Origin: an uncultured Peptococcaceae bacterium
GTDB taxonomy: Bacteria > Bacillota > Peptococcia > Peptococcales > Peptococcaceae
DNA: 64,000 bases
Assembly: GCA_937976375.1 (NCBI GenBank)
Contig: CALJRU010000020.1
Span: 1-64,000 of the forward strand
Reading direction: 5' to 3'
In this document: positions 8,465 through 17,777 of the stretch, piece by piece
How the letters are laid out: each line of letters starts with the position of its first letter
Numbering within the stretch: position 1 is the stretch's first letter
Notes under the pieces: generated by a model
The model's database searches: none
The model's input: only the letters and a program-made list of their open reading frames with translations
Told to the model about the DNA's origin: nothing
Translations under genes and position numbers: made by a program

Positions 8465-9703
8465 TTAACAGAATTTATCAATTTTCTTAGCAATCTTAAT
8501 ACGCACAAAATCATCTGTAGAATCTTCTTCCCATAAAGACCACTGTGCATTGACCATGGTTTTCACCATACCATACCAAAAATCGATATGGGCCTTTAGC
8601 ATTTCTTGACAGCCACCAATTGAAAAGCCGGCGCGATCAATCTGATAAATACACTCATTTTCGTTAAAAGCTTCCACTGTATAGTCACACATTAGAGACT
8701 GCAGTTGCATTTCAATAAGACCACCAGCAAGACGTCCATCTTCACCAATTTCTTGGGAAACGCCCAGCCACTCGCGAGCCGCTTGAATAGCATATCGTTC
8801 ACCAAACATCGCTTTTCCCGCAGCCTCACAGACGCAACGTAAAATATGATCTGCCATCTCTCTCGTAACAATTTCTCTCCGCACAGCTTCATCAATAGCA
8901 GGCAAGATGTATGTAGCAGCTGCAGTTGTGCGTTTTACCATATTTGCACTTGAGGAATCCAGTTCCTGGTTCGTCCCATTGGTAAAGGTGTAATTGCATT
9001 CTTCACGGAATACCATGGATTCTTTCACGCAGTCTTCTTCTTCGGTATATTTAATCTGTTCTGCAGTAGCAATTGGTCCAAAGCTTTCCCACAACTCATG
9101 TTCAGGCATCGGATATTTATCACGGTTTTCTGCAACAATACGGCAATGTCGATCACCGCATCCTTTTGCTTCTACCATGCAATATTCGATTGTTGGTCCT
9201 GGATATCTAGTTGCTGCCGAAGCATCTGCAGAGCCTTGTAAGGACATAGTTGTTGCTCTGCAAAGCTCAGATCCGACAATATCCCAATCACATACATCCA
9301 ATTCTTTTTCTGCTCGATAAGTACCAAAGTCCTGACAACGACCACACATCAACAACGCGTCATCGCCTTGATCGCCAATCAAGCCACCAACGAATTGACC
9401 ACACATAAATGGGTGAATATTCAGTAAATCATCACTATACTTGCTATACATCCCATAGGTTTTTACTAATCTCCCATACGCTTCTTCACACATTAGCTGC
9501 GCGCGATCTCTATAATCCGGAATGATAATACGTAACGCTTGCAAGCAAGCTGCACTAAGCACTGATTCAAACCGAGCTGCATAATGCATCGCATCTCGAT
9601 AACAATACATCTTTTCCCACGGTGACTTAATCGCATAATACGATTTCAAGCCAGATCCACTACCGCTGTTCTGAGGCATTCTTTCGTCAATTTTCTTAGT
9701 CAT
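8465..9703 (-). CDS. Cys-rich protein with V4R / ATC-hydrolase-like motif
   Basis: 412 residues, soluble, with no close family that I can name with certainty. The central part has CMVEAKGCGDRHCRIV (~175-190). It resembles the 'C...G.GD..C' signature of V4R domains and of L-2-amino-thiazoline-4-carboxylate hydrolase-like proteins, which bind small ligands or metals through cysteines. Other cysteines cluster nearby (CGRCQDFG, CDWD, ELCRA). The C-terminal half (~260-400) is helical with AEAFNENECIYQIDRAGFS-like segments. It is upstream of and 14 nt from the GcvT-like gene. It may be the substrate-binding or lyase partner of that methyltransferase; this is inference. The start ATG fits a weak AGGGAG site. 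Confidence 0.5.
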   Translation of the reverse strand: MTKKIDERMPQNSGSGSGLKSYYAIKSPWEKMYCYRDAMHYAARFESVLSAACLQALRIIIPDYRDRAQLMCEEAYGRLVKTYGMYSKYSDDLLNIHPFMCGQFVGGLIGDQGDDALLMCGRCQDFGTYRAEKELDVCDWDIVGSELCRATTMSLQGSADASAATRYPGPTIEYCMVEAKGCGDRHCRIVAENRDKYPMPEHELWESFGPIATAEQIKYTEEEDCVKESMVFREECNYTFTNGTNQELDSSSANMVKRTTAAATYILPAIDEAVRREIVTREMADHILRCVCEAAGKAMFGERYAIQAAREWLGVSQEIGEDGRLAGGLIEMQLQSLMCDYTVEAFNENECIYQIDRAGFSIGGCQEMLKAHIDFWYGMVKTMVNAQWSLWEEDSTDDFVRIKIAKKIDKFC

Positions 9704-9745
9704 ATTATTTCATCTCCCTAAAATCTCTGTAAAATGGACGTCATG

Positions 9746-10033
9746 TTACATTACTTTAAATTGAGAGAGCTTCTCATCATATAGTTCAATGGTCAAACCA
9801 TTTTCTTGCCATAGATATATATATCTATATCGTCCAACATCATCACTTTCTCCTTCGATCAAAGTTGTCGCTCCTAGTGACTCCATGCGTTTGATGGCTC
9901 TATCATATTCATCTACTATAACGCAAATATGCTGAAGACCTGGCTCATATTGATCGTAAAAATCCTTGTGAGAATTTACATCTCCTCCTGCAAATTGGAT
10001 AAATTCAAATTCTAGGTCATTAACTTGAAGCAT
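9746..10033 (-). pseudogene. 5'-truncated VOC (glyoxalase-fold) protein
   Basis: 95 residues equal the C-terminal two thirds of a vicinal-oxygen-chelate protein of the methylmalonyl-CoA-epimerase type: LEFEFIQFAGGD, GLQHICVIVDEYDRAI, GATTLIEGE and IYLWQENGLTIELYD. Homologous sequence continues in frame upstream of the ATG without a start codon (TLSYLKLAMLQV to ~10066), and no ribosome site precedes the ATG. The first beta-alpha-beta unit with the N-terminal metal ligand is missing. The break coincides with the large hairpin at 10080-10164. It therefore looks like a deletion or insertion scar inside cassette A. The rest of the metal site (His, Glu) is still present. Confidence 0.7.
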
Positions 10034-10079
10034 TGCAAGTTTTAAATAAGATAAAGTATTCTTACCCTTGTAAAAGAAA

Positions 10080-10164
10080 GCACTGCTTTTTGATAATCCC
10101 TCACAAAATCAGCAACCAATGATCACTGTTCTTTTGAGAGGGATGCATATCAAAAAAGCAGTGC
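10080..10164. repeat. Large imperfect inverted repeat between phosphodiesterase gene and VOC remnant
   Basis: The arms GCACTGCTTTTTGAT...ATCCCTC...CAAAA (10080-10108) and their complement (10132-10164) pair over ~28 bp with small bulges and a ~23-nt loop. On the minus strand the stem is followed by TTTCTTTT, so it can act as a terminator or attenuator within the operon. Because the VOC gene is cut right beside it, a small MITE-like insertion is also possible. Confidence 0.7.
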
Positions 10165-10223
10165 CTCTGTTTATCTGTTATGCAATAATGGAAACCTCTA
10201 TATTAATTACTAGGCTCATACTA

Positions 10224-12305
10224 TTAAAATGGTTCGGTAAGAATCTGATAGATTGGTGCACCCTCACACTGTGCAGGTAGACGAACGCCAGCAAGAACAC
10301 AGCAAGTAGGTGCAAGATCAACCTGACGAATCCAGCGATCGGTTTCTTCGCCTTCTTTAATGCCAGGACCTGCAGCAATAAAGATTGGAGACGATGAGGT
10401 ATCTCCAGCACCGTAGGTCGTGGACAAACTATCCGTGTGATCATAGTTATAACCTTCTGCAACCCAAATGCAGATATCGCCAGCGGTTGGTCCGCCATAA
10501 CCAAGGAGGATAGCATCTTTGTTACGCAATGCCATTGCAATGACGCGCTTACCGGTATCTGGATGCTTGTAGTTATACAGGTCAGTAATAATCTGTTCTT
10601 CAAGCTCATATTTGTCTTCTGGATCTACAATACCATGTGCTTCTCTGCCTTTTAGATTAATAAAGATATCATTACCCATGGACTGAATAGCTCTGGTCTT
10701 GGACCAGTCGATCTTACGGATTTTATTGCCGTTTTCGTCACGCTGGAGAACAGTGTAGCCAAGTTCTTCCATCAGGCCTACATTGACACCGCACATATCA
10801 CCAATAGCCGGTGGGATATGATATGGAGCGACCTGAGCGTGGTCAGACGTAATCATGATGGTCCAACCTTCATCCAGATAACGGAGCAACGCACCAATAT
10901 AACGGTCGCACTGCTGATACAGTCTCAACATCCAGCTCGCATAAACAGATTCATCATGCTGGTTAAACCCAATGTTATGCATATGACGAATGAAAGTGTG
11001 TTCAACAAAGTCAACAGAATGCAAATGGCTAAAGATGGCTTCAATCCCTTCACTTTCGATCATGTAATCGATCGTCTTAATATACCAATCAACAACATTA
11101 TCCCAAACTTCGATCATTGCCTGTTGCGTGTCAATATCCTGAGTATAAATCTGGGACTGTGGAGGGAATGGGCCTACGTTTTCAAAGATTTCTGTCAGGA
11201 GGCGTTTTGGATGGAGGACGCCATCATAGTTGATATCCATTGCGGCAGACAGATAAAGTTTTAATTCGCTACCATCTTCGGCCAGGCCCATGAGTTTATA
11301 ATGACGTGTTGCACGATAGGTCTTTTCTTCAAAGATAACATCATCAAGAATATTGTAAACCATCTTGCCGACATGAAGAACTGCGAGAGGCACGGTTTCT
11401 TTCTTATTTTTGTAAACCTGAACGGTATCATAGATACCATCTTTGTTCTTGATAATCAAGCCAAGACGTCGAATCAAGCCTCCGCAAAGCAGAATAGTAA
11501 ACTCTTTGGCGTCTTCTGGAGCAGCAGCCCACCCATGAGCAGGTTTTATTGGAGAAACGGCATTGTTAAGGCTCTGATCAAAGTCACCTGCACGAGTACC
11601 AAAACCTTCACTATCATTCATAACGATGTTGATTGTGTCAATACCAGCCGCCTCGATCGCTTTTTGCTTGTCTTCATCATTATAAAGATCCAGCATCATC
11701 TTCATGCCGACAGCCGTATCAGTAGCCTGGAGCGTTTCTTCTGGCAGTTTGGTAATAACGCATGGCGCAACCGCATCTGTTACTTTTTTAGCAAGAAACG
11801 TTGGTGCTTCAAACTTCGTTTCACTTGCACCTACAAAGAGTTCAGTATCGACCTGCATAGCAGCAGAACCTACAGAACCTGGTGCAGAACCATCGATGAC
11901 AAAAAGATTTTCGCTATCGCTGGTTGGAGGCCAAGCACCACCTGGCCAATGGAATACTAGGGTTTTAATACCAGCTTCAACAAAGCAATTCCACATTGGT
12001 TCTGCTTTTACCAAGCGAGAGTCTACGTTGTAAGAGGACTGATTGATTTTACCAGGAACGGTACGACTAAACTGCGTAATTCCATGTACACATGGGTTAC
12101 AACCTGTTGCTAAGGTCGTCCATTGTGGTGGCGTAACCGTCGGCTGTGAACCAAGCATCACCAAGTCGTGACGCTGGCAACCACGTTCGATCAGTTTTTT
12201 AAAGTTTGGCATTTTCCCTTCATCAACATACTTGCGTGTAAGGCGTGGATCCAAACCGTCAACACCAAGAACCATGATTTTATTTGTACTTGCCTTTCTT
12301 TCCAT
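10224..12305 (-). CDS. Alkaline-phosphatase-superfamily phosphodiesterase (cassette A)
   Basis: 693 residues of the type I phosphodiesterase/nucleotide pyrophosphatase family, cytoplasmic (no signal peptide). The metal and catalytic set is complete: Asp16 (GVDGLD), probable nucleophile Thr58 (PTVTPPQW), Asp and His in VDFVEH, the pair SDHAQV, and the late His in YDHTDSLST. A long insert (~150-330) with its own beta-rich pattern sets it apart from short NPP enzymes. AAAGGAGATG precedes the ATG. Paralogues lie at 32121-34163 and at the right window edge; all three end in CEGAPxYQI. It is 80 nt downstream of an IT-type permease, so it probably hydrolyses what that permease imports. The substrate is unknown: phosphodiester, phosphonate or sulfate ester are all possible for the superfamily. 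Confidence 0.85.
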   Translation of the reverse strand: MERKASTNKIMVLGVDGLDPRLTRKYVDEGKMPNFKKLIERGCQRHDLVMLGSQPTVTPPQWTTLATGCNPCVHGITQFSRTVPGKINQSSYNVDSRLVKAEPMWNCFVEAGIKTLVFHWPGGAWPPTSDSENLFVIDGSAPGSVGSAAMQVDTELFVGASETKFEAPTFLAKKVTDAVAPCVITKLPEETLQATDTAVGMKMMLDLYNDEDKQKAIEAAGIDTINIVMNDSEGFGTRAGDFDQSLNNAVSPIKPAHGWAAAPEDAKEFTILLCGGLIRRLGLIIKNKDGIYDTVQVYKNKKETVPLAVLHVGKMVYNILDDVIFEEKTYRATRHYKLMGLAEDGSELKLYLSAAMDINYDGVLHPKRLLTEIFENVGPFPPQSQIYTQDIDTQQAMIEVWDNVVDWYIKTIDYMIESEGIEAIFSHLHSVDFVEHTFIRHMHNIGFNQHDESVYASWMLRLYQQCDRYIGALLRYLDEGWTIMITSDHAQVAPYHIPPAIGDMCGVNVGLMEELGYTVLQRDENGNKIRKIDWSKTRAIQSMGNDIFINLKGREAHGIVDPEDKYELEEQIITDLYNYKHPDTGKRVIAMALRNKDAILLGYGGPTAGDICIWVAEGYNYDHTDSLSTTYGAGDTSSSPIFIAAGPGIKEGEETDRWIRQVDLAPTCCVLAGVRLPAQCEGAPIYQILTEPF

Positions 12306-12385
12306 GATTTGACATCTCCTTTACATCAAATAAAGCTTAAATATTTTTTTGGCTGTAGAAATTACTGCCATAATAACAACACTCA

Positions 12386-13852
12386 TTAACCTGCAATAAG
12401 AATATATGGAATCAATACAACCATCAAAAGCAATGAGCCATAAAGCATCAATGGCCATGTCCATTTATACATTGTAGATGGCTTCAAAATCTTGTCGGCA
12501 TGTAACAATGCACCTGGTAACGATGCAGCTGGTGTTAAGAAAGCAGCAAATACGCTTGAAAGTGCAATAATAATTGCTGCAGCAGTAATGTTTACTAGGA
12601 ATCCATTGGTATACATAGCTGCAACAATATTAATCATAATGAAGCAAATGGCAATATTGTTAGCAACATTCGTCAAAACAATCGTAATTAATGCCAAAAT
12701 GAATAAGAAGAGGAATTGACTCTTACCTGTAAAAAGCGGAATAAGGATACCGGAGAGCCATGCACTAATACCTGTTTCTTCGCTTGTCAGTACACTAGAA
12801 ATTAACAGAGCAACAGCAATCAACATCAGCATGTCCCATTGGAAGGATGCTGCAGCATCTCTCATATCGAGCAAAGGTTTACCATCACTTGTTTTAAAGA
12901 GAATAACAAACAACCAAAGAATAACCATTAAGCCTAAAACACCAATTTGAGTATTGATAGTATTGAGAATAGGCACGCTGCTGGCAAGAATGCTCAGGAT
13001 CACCATAATGACGATAAATGCTACGACTGACCAAATAGCCCAACTCTGTCTCTGCGTTAACTTTGCGTCACCTTTAACGTTAGGAAAAGCTTCTTCAACA
13101 TTGACATCTGCGAGTTTTTCAAAAGAGCATCCGCAAAGTTTCATCAATAATGGGTAAGTGACCATCATCACAACGATGATCAGAATCATCAGCAACATAT
13201 AAGGACCATACGGAATTTGCGTTTGTGTCAACTGCATCATTGTTCCGGCTGTCATAAGGCTCCAGCCCATGAATGGGAAAATACTCATCCCCATTTGGCC
13301 AGCCATCAGAGAACCTGCCAGGAAGAAGAAGTTGAACTTGTCACCTTTTTCATAACCGCACTTCATGAGCATATTGCTCATCAGGGGCATTAATGAGAAA
13401 TAAAGGAACCAAACAATGCCACACAAGTTTCCAAGAATAAAGATCAGGAAGAAAATCTCCATAATCATAACAGGGCTTTTCTTCGCCAGTTTGCTATTTA
13501 ACAGTTTTGCTACCGCCCAGTCACCTGCACCACTTTGCTGAATGGCTAAGAACGCAAGGATACCAATAAGCATCATCAATACTGTCGAATTGCTAAACAT
13601 AGCAATCATTACGTCCTGAACAGTACCATAACCCGTTGTCGCCAGAAAGACAGCACCTGTTAAGCTTGGAATTAACAGATTAATAAAAGTCCATCCATAA
13701 ATCAAACCAATAAAAATACCAAGAACCGCCATACCATATGCTGCAACGCCACCAGGACCAGGAATAAATCTAAACAATACCATAATGGCAATCATAACTA
13801 TAAAATGAAGGTAAGTTTTGTCTTTCTTAACTTTCTTTGCTTCAGACATCAT
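12386..13852 (-). CDS. SLC13/IT-superfamily permease (cassette A)
   Basis: 488 residues with ~12 membrane segments, of the divalent-anion:sodium symporter/ion-transporter superfamily. Two re-entrant-loop motifs stand in the family places: an Asn-rich one (LTNVANNIAICF, ~400) and a Pro/Ser one (LTPAASLPGALLH, ~445). ATG 13852 is chosen because GGGAGG lies 6 nt upstream, while the TTG at 13855 is too close. It is 27 nt after protein X and 80 nt before the phosphodiesterase gene, in the same transcript. It resembles the two permeases of cassette B. Family members import carboxylates or similar anions; the actual cargo is not known. Confidence 0.85.
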   Translation of the reverse strand: MMSEAKKVKKDKTYLHFIVMIAIMVLFRFIPGPGGVAAYGMAVLGIFIGLIYGWTFINLLIPSLTGAVFLATTGYGTVQDVMIAMFSNSTVLMMLIGILAFLAIQQSGAGDWAVAKLLNSKLAKKSPVMIMEIFFLIFILGNLCGIVWFLYFSLMPLMSNMLMKCGYEKGDKFNFFFLAGSLMAGQMGMSIFPFMGWSLMTAGTMMQLTQTQIPYGPYMLLMILIIVVMMVTYPLLMKLCGCSFEKLADVNVEEAFPNVKGDAKLTQRQSWAIWSVVAFIVIMVILSILASSVPILNTINTQIGVLGLMVILWLFVILFKTSDGKPLLDMRDAAASFQWDMLMLIAVALLISSVLTSEETGISAWLSGILIPLFTGKSQFLFLFILALITIVLTNVANNIAICFIMINIVAAMYTNGFLVNITAAAIIIALSSVFAAFLTPAASLPGALLHADKILKPSTMYKWTWPLMLYGSLLLMVVLIPYILIAG

Positions 13853-13879
13853 CAAACGCCTCCCTTTACTAAAGTCATT

Positions 13880-14845
13880 TTATTTTACATTCCACAAACT
13901 CCTATGATATTTCAATGCATTAATTTCTTTCTCTGTCCCGCTTTCATTTAGTTTATCCATCCACTTCTGATATTCATTGTGTGGAACAACAGAAGGGAGT
14001 GCATACAAGGCATCTAGATATTCGAAGAATCCAGGATTATAATATTGAATCATAATGTTTCTAAAATCATCACGTCCGTAATCCAATTCCCCATACGTTG
14101 CAGCATAATAATCTTTTCGAAGGATTGGTGTTACCAATTTACCTTCTGCTATTAATGTATTGCGTCGTTCAATCGTTTTTGTTTCAAAAGCATTCCTTAC
14201 AAAATGAATCTGATCATTCTGTTTATAGGCAAATCCAGAATAGGTTCTCTTATAATAGTTGTATTCAAGAATATCTTCTTCCATCTTCCGATATTCATCG
14301 TCAATCCATGTTTGCCAATAGCTATATCCTTCTTGAGTCAGGTGCTTCATCGTCAAGGCTTCTAAAACCACACCTCTAAAAATCTCTAGTGCAATCTTAT
14401 CAAAAGTATTCTCAATCTCATCCTTCATCTCTTGGAGTATAGGCATTGCTTCATTATCTACTGGATAAGACGACAGCTTTTCCATAGCCTGAAAATACAA
14501 TAGTGTGTAGTTTCTTTTCAAAGCATACGCTGTATCCAATTTGAACTGCTGGCGAATATCGTCTCGCAATCCAGCAGATACATTACATCGCATCACATAA
14601 TACTTTGGCGGAGTTGGATAGATATTTCTCATGATGCAACGCGCTACAAAACGATTCATAGAACGCTCAGTTGAACTGATGTAGTATTTAATCTCACCAT
14701 TTTCAACAAAAGCTGTACCGTAGCAAGCAAATTCTTCCTCCATAAAGCCTGCTCTGAGTAATTCCTTTGACTGCACTGCTGCTATAGCATCATGATCTAG
14801 ATCCTGTGTCAGTAAGTCATGTTCAGCTGCTATCATATCAGCCAT
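13880..14845 (-). CDS. Protein X of cassette A (unknown family, paralogue at 28234)
   Basis: I do not recognise this family. About 321 residues, soluble, mixed helical and rich in Tyr and charged residues. It aligns over its full length with the protein at 28234-29220. Shared anchors are an N-terminal CYGTAFVENGEIKYYIS segment, YPTP (~75), FQAMEKLS (~130), a long helical middle, YSGFAY (~218) and a C-terminus ending in ..WN[VL][KE]. ATG 14845 has GGGG 11 nt upstream; GTG 14854 is the alternative. It lies between the SDR and the permease. The same protein in both cassettes, next to a lone ABC ATPase and a zinc-ribbon protein, suggests that the three work together. Confidence 0.7.
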   Translation of the reverse strand: MADMIAAEHDLLTQDLDHDAIAAVQSKELLRAGFMEEEFACYGTAFVENGEIKYYISSTERSMNRFVARCIMRNIYPTPPKYYVMRCNVSAGLRDDIRQQFKLDTAYALKRNYTLLYFQAMEKLSSYPVDNEAMPILQEMKDEIENTFDKIALEIFRGVVLEALTMKHLTQEGYSYWQTWIDDEYRKMEEDILEYNYYKRTYSGFAYKQNDQIHFVRNAFETKTIERRNTLIAEGKLVTPILRKDYYAATYGELDYGRDDFRNIMIQYYNPGFFEYLDALYALPSVVPHNEYQKWMDKLNESGTEKEINALKYHRSLWNVK

Positions 14846-14863
14846 TTCAATCACATCCCCATA

Positions 14864-15712
14864 TTAATAGCTTGCTAATGATGCAGGGGAAGCTGCTGGC
14901 CAAATACATGCACCACTCACTGCAATTGTCTGCCCACTAATGAAACTTGCGGCGTCACTTGCTAAAAAGATAAACGCGTTAATTAATTCATCAGGATGAA
15001 CCATAAAACGTCCCATTGGTGCATAATTTGCGGCAATTTTAGCTGCTTTAGCCATTTGTTCCATCATCTCGTCTGTCATATTTGGCATTTTCTGCATCAC
15101 TTCATTGCCATCAAAATCTACTGTTTTAATGCCTGTCGGTGCTACAGCGTTAACGCGAATGTTCTTAGGACCAAGTTCACGTGCCATCCCGAGCGTTAAT
15201 CCTTCTACAGCAAATTTTGAAGCAGTATAACCAATATTACGCATTGCACCATCGATTCCAGCCATTGAACTTGTGTTGATGATTGCTCCACCACCTTGTT
15301 TAGCGATAGCTCTCGCAACGCATTGGCTGGTAACAAAGATGCCCGTTACATTAACATCAAAAACAGTCTTGAAAAGTTCTTTTGGATATTCATCAAATTC
15401 CTTTGCAGGATATAGACCTGCATTGTTGATTAAAATATCAATACCGCCCCAATCTTCTTCAATATCAGCGATCATTGCATTCAGTGCTTCTTCATCCGTC
15501 AAATTAGGATTAAAACCTTTAACAGAATATGATGTATCTAAAGCTTGTAGTTTCTCAACAGCTTCCGCATATTCTTCTTGCGGCGCGCAGCAAATAGCAA
15601 CCTTTGCACCTGTTTCTAAAAAACGTCTCGCTATGAGAAGCCCAAGGCCACGGTTTGCGCCAGTAATGATTACACGCTTATCTGCTAAAATTTCTCCAAA
15701 GTATTTGTGCAT
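14864..15712 (-). CDS. Short-chain dehydrogenase/reductase
   Basis: 282 residues, classical SDR. The cofactor motif is TGANRGLG (~17-24), then NNAG (~95-98), and the catalytic Ser and Tyr-x3-Lys in NTSSMAG and YTASK. The start is set at ATG 15712, 9 nt after AAGGAG; the longer frame would run into the ABC gene. The residue after the first beta strand suggests NAD(P)H but I cannot decide which. It is the only cassette A gene between ABC ATPase and protein X without a counterpart in cassette B. It may oxidise or reduce the hydrolysed substrate; that is inference. Confidence 0.88.
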   Translation of the reverse strand: MHKYFGEILADKRVIITGANRGLGLLIARRFLETGAKVAICCAPQEEYAEAVEKLQALDTSYSVKGFNPNLTDEEALNAMIADIEEDWGGIDILINNAGLYPAKEFDEYPKELFKTVFDVNVTGIFVTSQCVARAIAKQGGGAIINTSSMAGIDGAMRNIGYTASKFAVEGLTLGMARELGPKNIRVNAVAPTGIKTVDFDGNEVMQKMPNMTDEMMEQMAKAAKIAANYAPMGRFMVHPDELINAFIFLASDAASFISGQTIAVSGACIWPAASPASLASY

Positions 15713-15725
15713 ATTTGTCATCTCC

Positions 15726-16532
15726 TTACAGCAATTCTTCAATACCAGACTCCACATCGACATCAACATAGAAATGATCTGCTGCTTGTACAACTCTTGC
15801 TGGATAATTCAGGAAGGTACTCATCGACGCATCTGTAAACAACTCCTCAGATGGCCCTGTTGCATAAATCTTTCCATTCCTCAACAACAGGCATTTATCA
15901 AATATATCCAGAATCTCTTCTGTGTAATGCGTTACATAGATTATGGTGCGTTCTTTGTTGGCTGCCAAAGCCCTTACTGTCGCCAACATGTATTCTCTAG
16001 CAAATACATCCAGCCCTGTTCCTGGTTCATCCAGAATTAAAAGCTCTGGAGCGCTAATCAATGCTCGAGCAATGAGCACATTTTGCCGTTCGCCTTTTGA
16101 CAAAAGATCGAACGTTCGATGCATTTTGTCCTTTAGGCCTAATTCGATCAGTAAGCTCTTCGCACGTTTGATGTCATCATTAGTAACGTCCCATCTATTC
16201 ATACCTAGCTTTCCGCTAATACCAGACAACACTATATTCAATACAGCTTCACGTTGATAGTAGGTATCAAAAAAGGAACTACTGATCCAACCTACACGTT
16301 TTCTCTTCTCGAGTATATTTTCTTCTGTGTATGGTGAACCAAATACATTTACTGATCCCGACGTATATCCGCGAAAACCCGCAATGATGCTAAGCAGTGT
16401 TGTTTTCCCTGAACCGTTCAAACCAAAAACAACCCAATGCTCACCCTTCTTGACAGACCAATCAATGTTACTGAGTAATGCATGATTACCGGCTAAACAT
16501 GTTAAATCATTTAATCTAACAACTTCTTCCAT
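15726..16532 (-). CDS. Lone ABC ATPase of cassette A
   Basis: 268 residues, one nucleotide-binding domain. Walker A is GLNGSGKTT (~36-44), the signature is LSKGERQ instead of LSGGQ, Walker B is LLILDEPGTGLD, and the switch His is in YVTHY. The fold resembles ModF/YlmA-type cytosolic ATPases. No ABC permease or binding protein is encoded anywhere near. ATG 16532 follows AGGGG by 8 nt; a GTG at 16541 overlaps the previous stop. It is translationally linked to the zinc-ribbon gene upstream, and the same pair occurs in cassette B. It may power an unusual transporter or act as a regulatory or assembly ATPase. The family call is sure, the role is not. Confidence 0.85.
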   Translation of the reverse strand: MEEVVRLNDLTCLAGNHALLSNIDWSVKKGEHWVVFGLNGSGKTTLLSIIAGFRGYTSGSVNVFGSPYTEENILEKRKRVGWISSSFFDTYYQREAVLNIVLSGISGKLGMNRWDVTNDDIKRAKSLLIELGLKDKMHRTFDLLSKGERQNVLIARALISAPELLILDEPGTGLDVFAREYMLATVRALAANKERTIIYVTHYTEEILDIFDKCLLLRNGKIYATGPSEELFTDASMSTFLNYPARVVQAADHFYVDVDVESGIEELL

Positions 16533-16537
16533 CGTTC

Positions 16538-16993
16538 TCACCCCTGTTCTAACTGTTTATCTTCAATTAACAGGGCTTCTCCTAACAATGCAGTATTCAA
16601 GTTCACTGGCGTAGCAAAACCATCTTCTGTTAAAATGCCAAGATTTTTACATCCCCAGTCAATGATCTCGCTGACTTTTGCGATATTCATTTCACGTTTA
16701 CGAATATTGTTATCAAGGTCTTTATAGTAATCAAAACCCAGTTCGTCGACAAAATACTCAGCTACATCGTAAATCTCTGGTTCAACACCATATTCAATAC
16801 GTTTACAGTGATCACAGTAAATTTCCAACTTGGAGACTTCATAACTACTATAGGTTAGTTTACGTAACTCTAAGGTTCCTCCACAATAACTGCATCGACA
16901 ACGGCAAACACGTTTCCGCAAACGCATTTCTTCTGTTTTTTCTTCTTCTTCGCTCATGCGGAAGTTTAGCCATTTATCCTTTTTGGGCTCCAT
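16538..16993 (-). CDS. Zinc-ribbon protein of cassette A
   Basis: 151 residues, soluble. After a charged N-terminus, two Cys pairs (CRCSYCGG at ~34-41 and CDHCKR at ~58-63) form a probable zinc ribbon, followed by IEYGVEPEIY. A helical C-terminal part contains DWGCKNLGIL. The paralogue in cassette B (30033-30539) keeps all these features: YCGG, CNNCDRIEYGV, WGCKNLGIL. AAGGGAG lies 4 nt before the ATG. It is the first gene of the cassette A transcript and overlaps or abuts the ABC ATPase gene, as in cassette B. The function is unknown; a binding partner of the ATPase is the simplest idea. Confidence 0.75.
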   Translation of the reverse strand: MEPKKDKWLNFRMSEEEEKTEEMRLRKRVCRCRCSYCGGTLELRKLTYSSYEVSKLEIYCDHCKRIEYGVEPEIYDVAEYFVDELGFDYYKDLDNNIRKREMNIAKVSEIIDWGCKNLGILTEDGFATPVNLNTALLGEALLIEDKQLEQG

Positions 16994-17777
16994 ATAACTC
17001 CCTTCTTTCTTAATATTTCTTGTGTTAAGAATACCAAGAATTTTATGTGAACTATTAATCCTCTCAGACTACCATAAAGTTAATTTATAGTAGCAAAAAA
17101 CTACTATAGCTAATGCGATTAATCCATGGTCATCCTATAGAAATGAGGACAAAAAAGTCAACCAGACCTCACTCTCTTTTGATGATATCCTTTCATACCA
17201 TAATACACACTAATAAATATACTCCATTTCATGCATTTTATTCGAATTTATCCATTCATGCGTAAATTATCCACATATTTTACGAGTGTAAATTTTTCGT
17301 TAGGCTTGTCTTGCGTGCTCTAACGTTAATACCTTTACAAAACAGAAACCAAGAAATGTGCAGCGTTTGATTGCAAATAAACTGACGACTTTACTCCTAG
17401 CCTCGATAATCACAAGTTTATTCTTGCTTGAATGTTTTCTCTGCGTAAAAAGCTTAGCTTATAGCTCCAATTCCATACGTTTTAATATTTACAAAATATC
17501 TGCAAGTGTCCGGTGGGGCACCTGCTTTTTTCGTATCCGCTATCTTGTTGGTGTTGCTTCCCCTCTCTCTTTGCTCACTCATTTTCAAGTCTTCCTCTTT
17601 ATGGTTACTTGGCCTTAGTTCAGCACAACCGCTAAGAACCCACAAGGGCTGCCCTACGGCGTCTCGTTCCTTATCCCTTGATGAAACCTTAGCGCTTGTG
17701 CATTCACGACCTCAAACCCACAAAAAGCGAAAGACTTCACAAAAACGATTTTCAATTTGAGAAAGGATGCATCAACA
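16994..17777. other. Intergenic region: cassette A promoter side and mobile-element debris
   Basis: No intact gene is seen. Near the cassette there is an 8-bp inverted repeat (TATAGTAG...CTACTATA, 17086-17108, 7-nt loop) that could be an operator or a small hairpin. From ~17350 to 17777 there are only short frames without recognisable domains, next to the DUF3846 pseudogene. I read this part as leftover plasmid or integrative-element sequence. Confidence 0.5.

Noticed and set aside
10080..10164. Inverted repeat considered as an attachment site or CRISPR unit
   Set aside because: Only one copy in the window, no spacers, no cas genes and no integrase; a hairpin or MITE-like relic explains it better.
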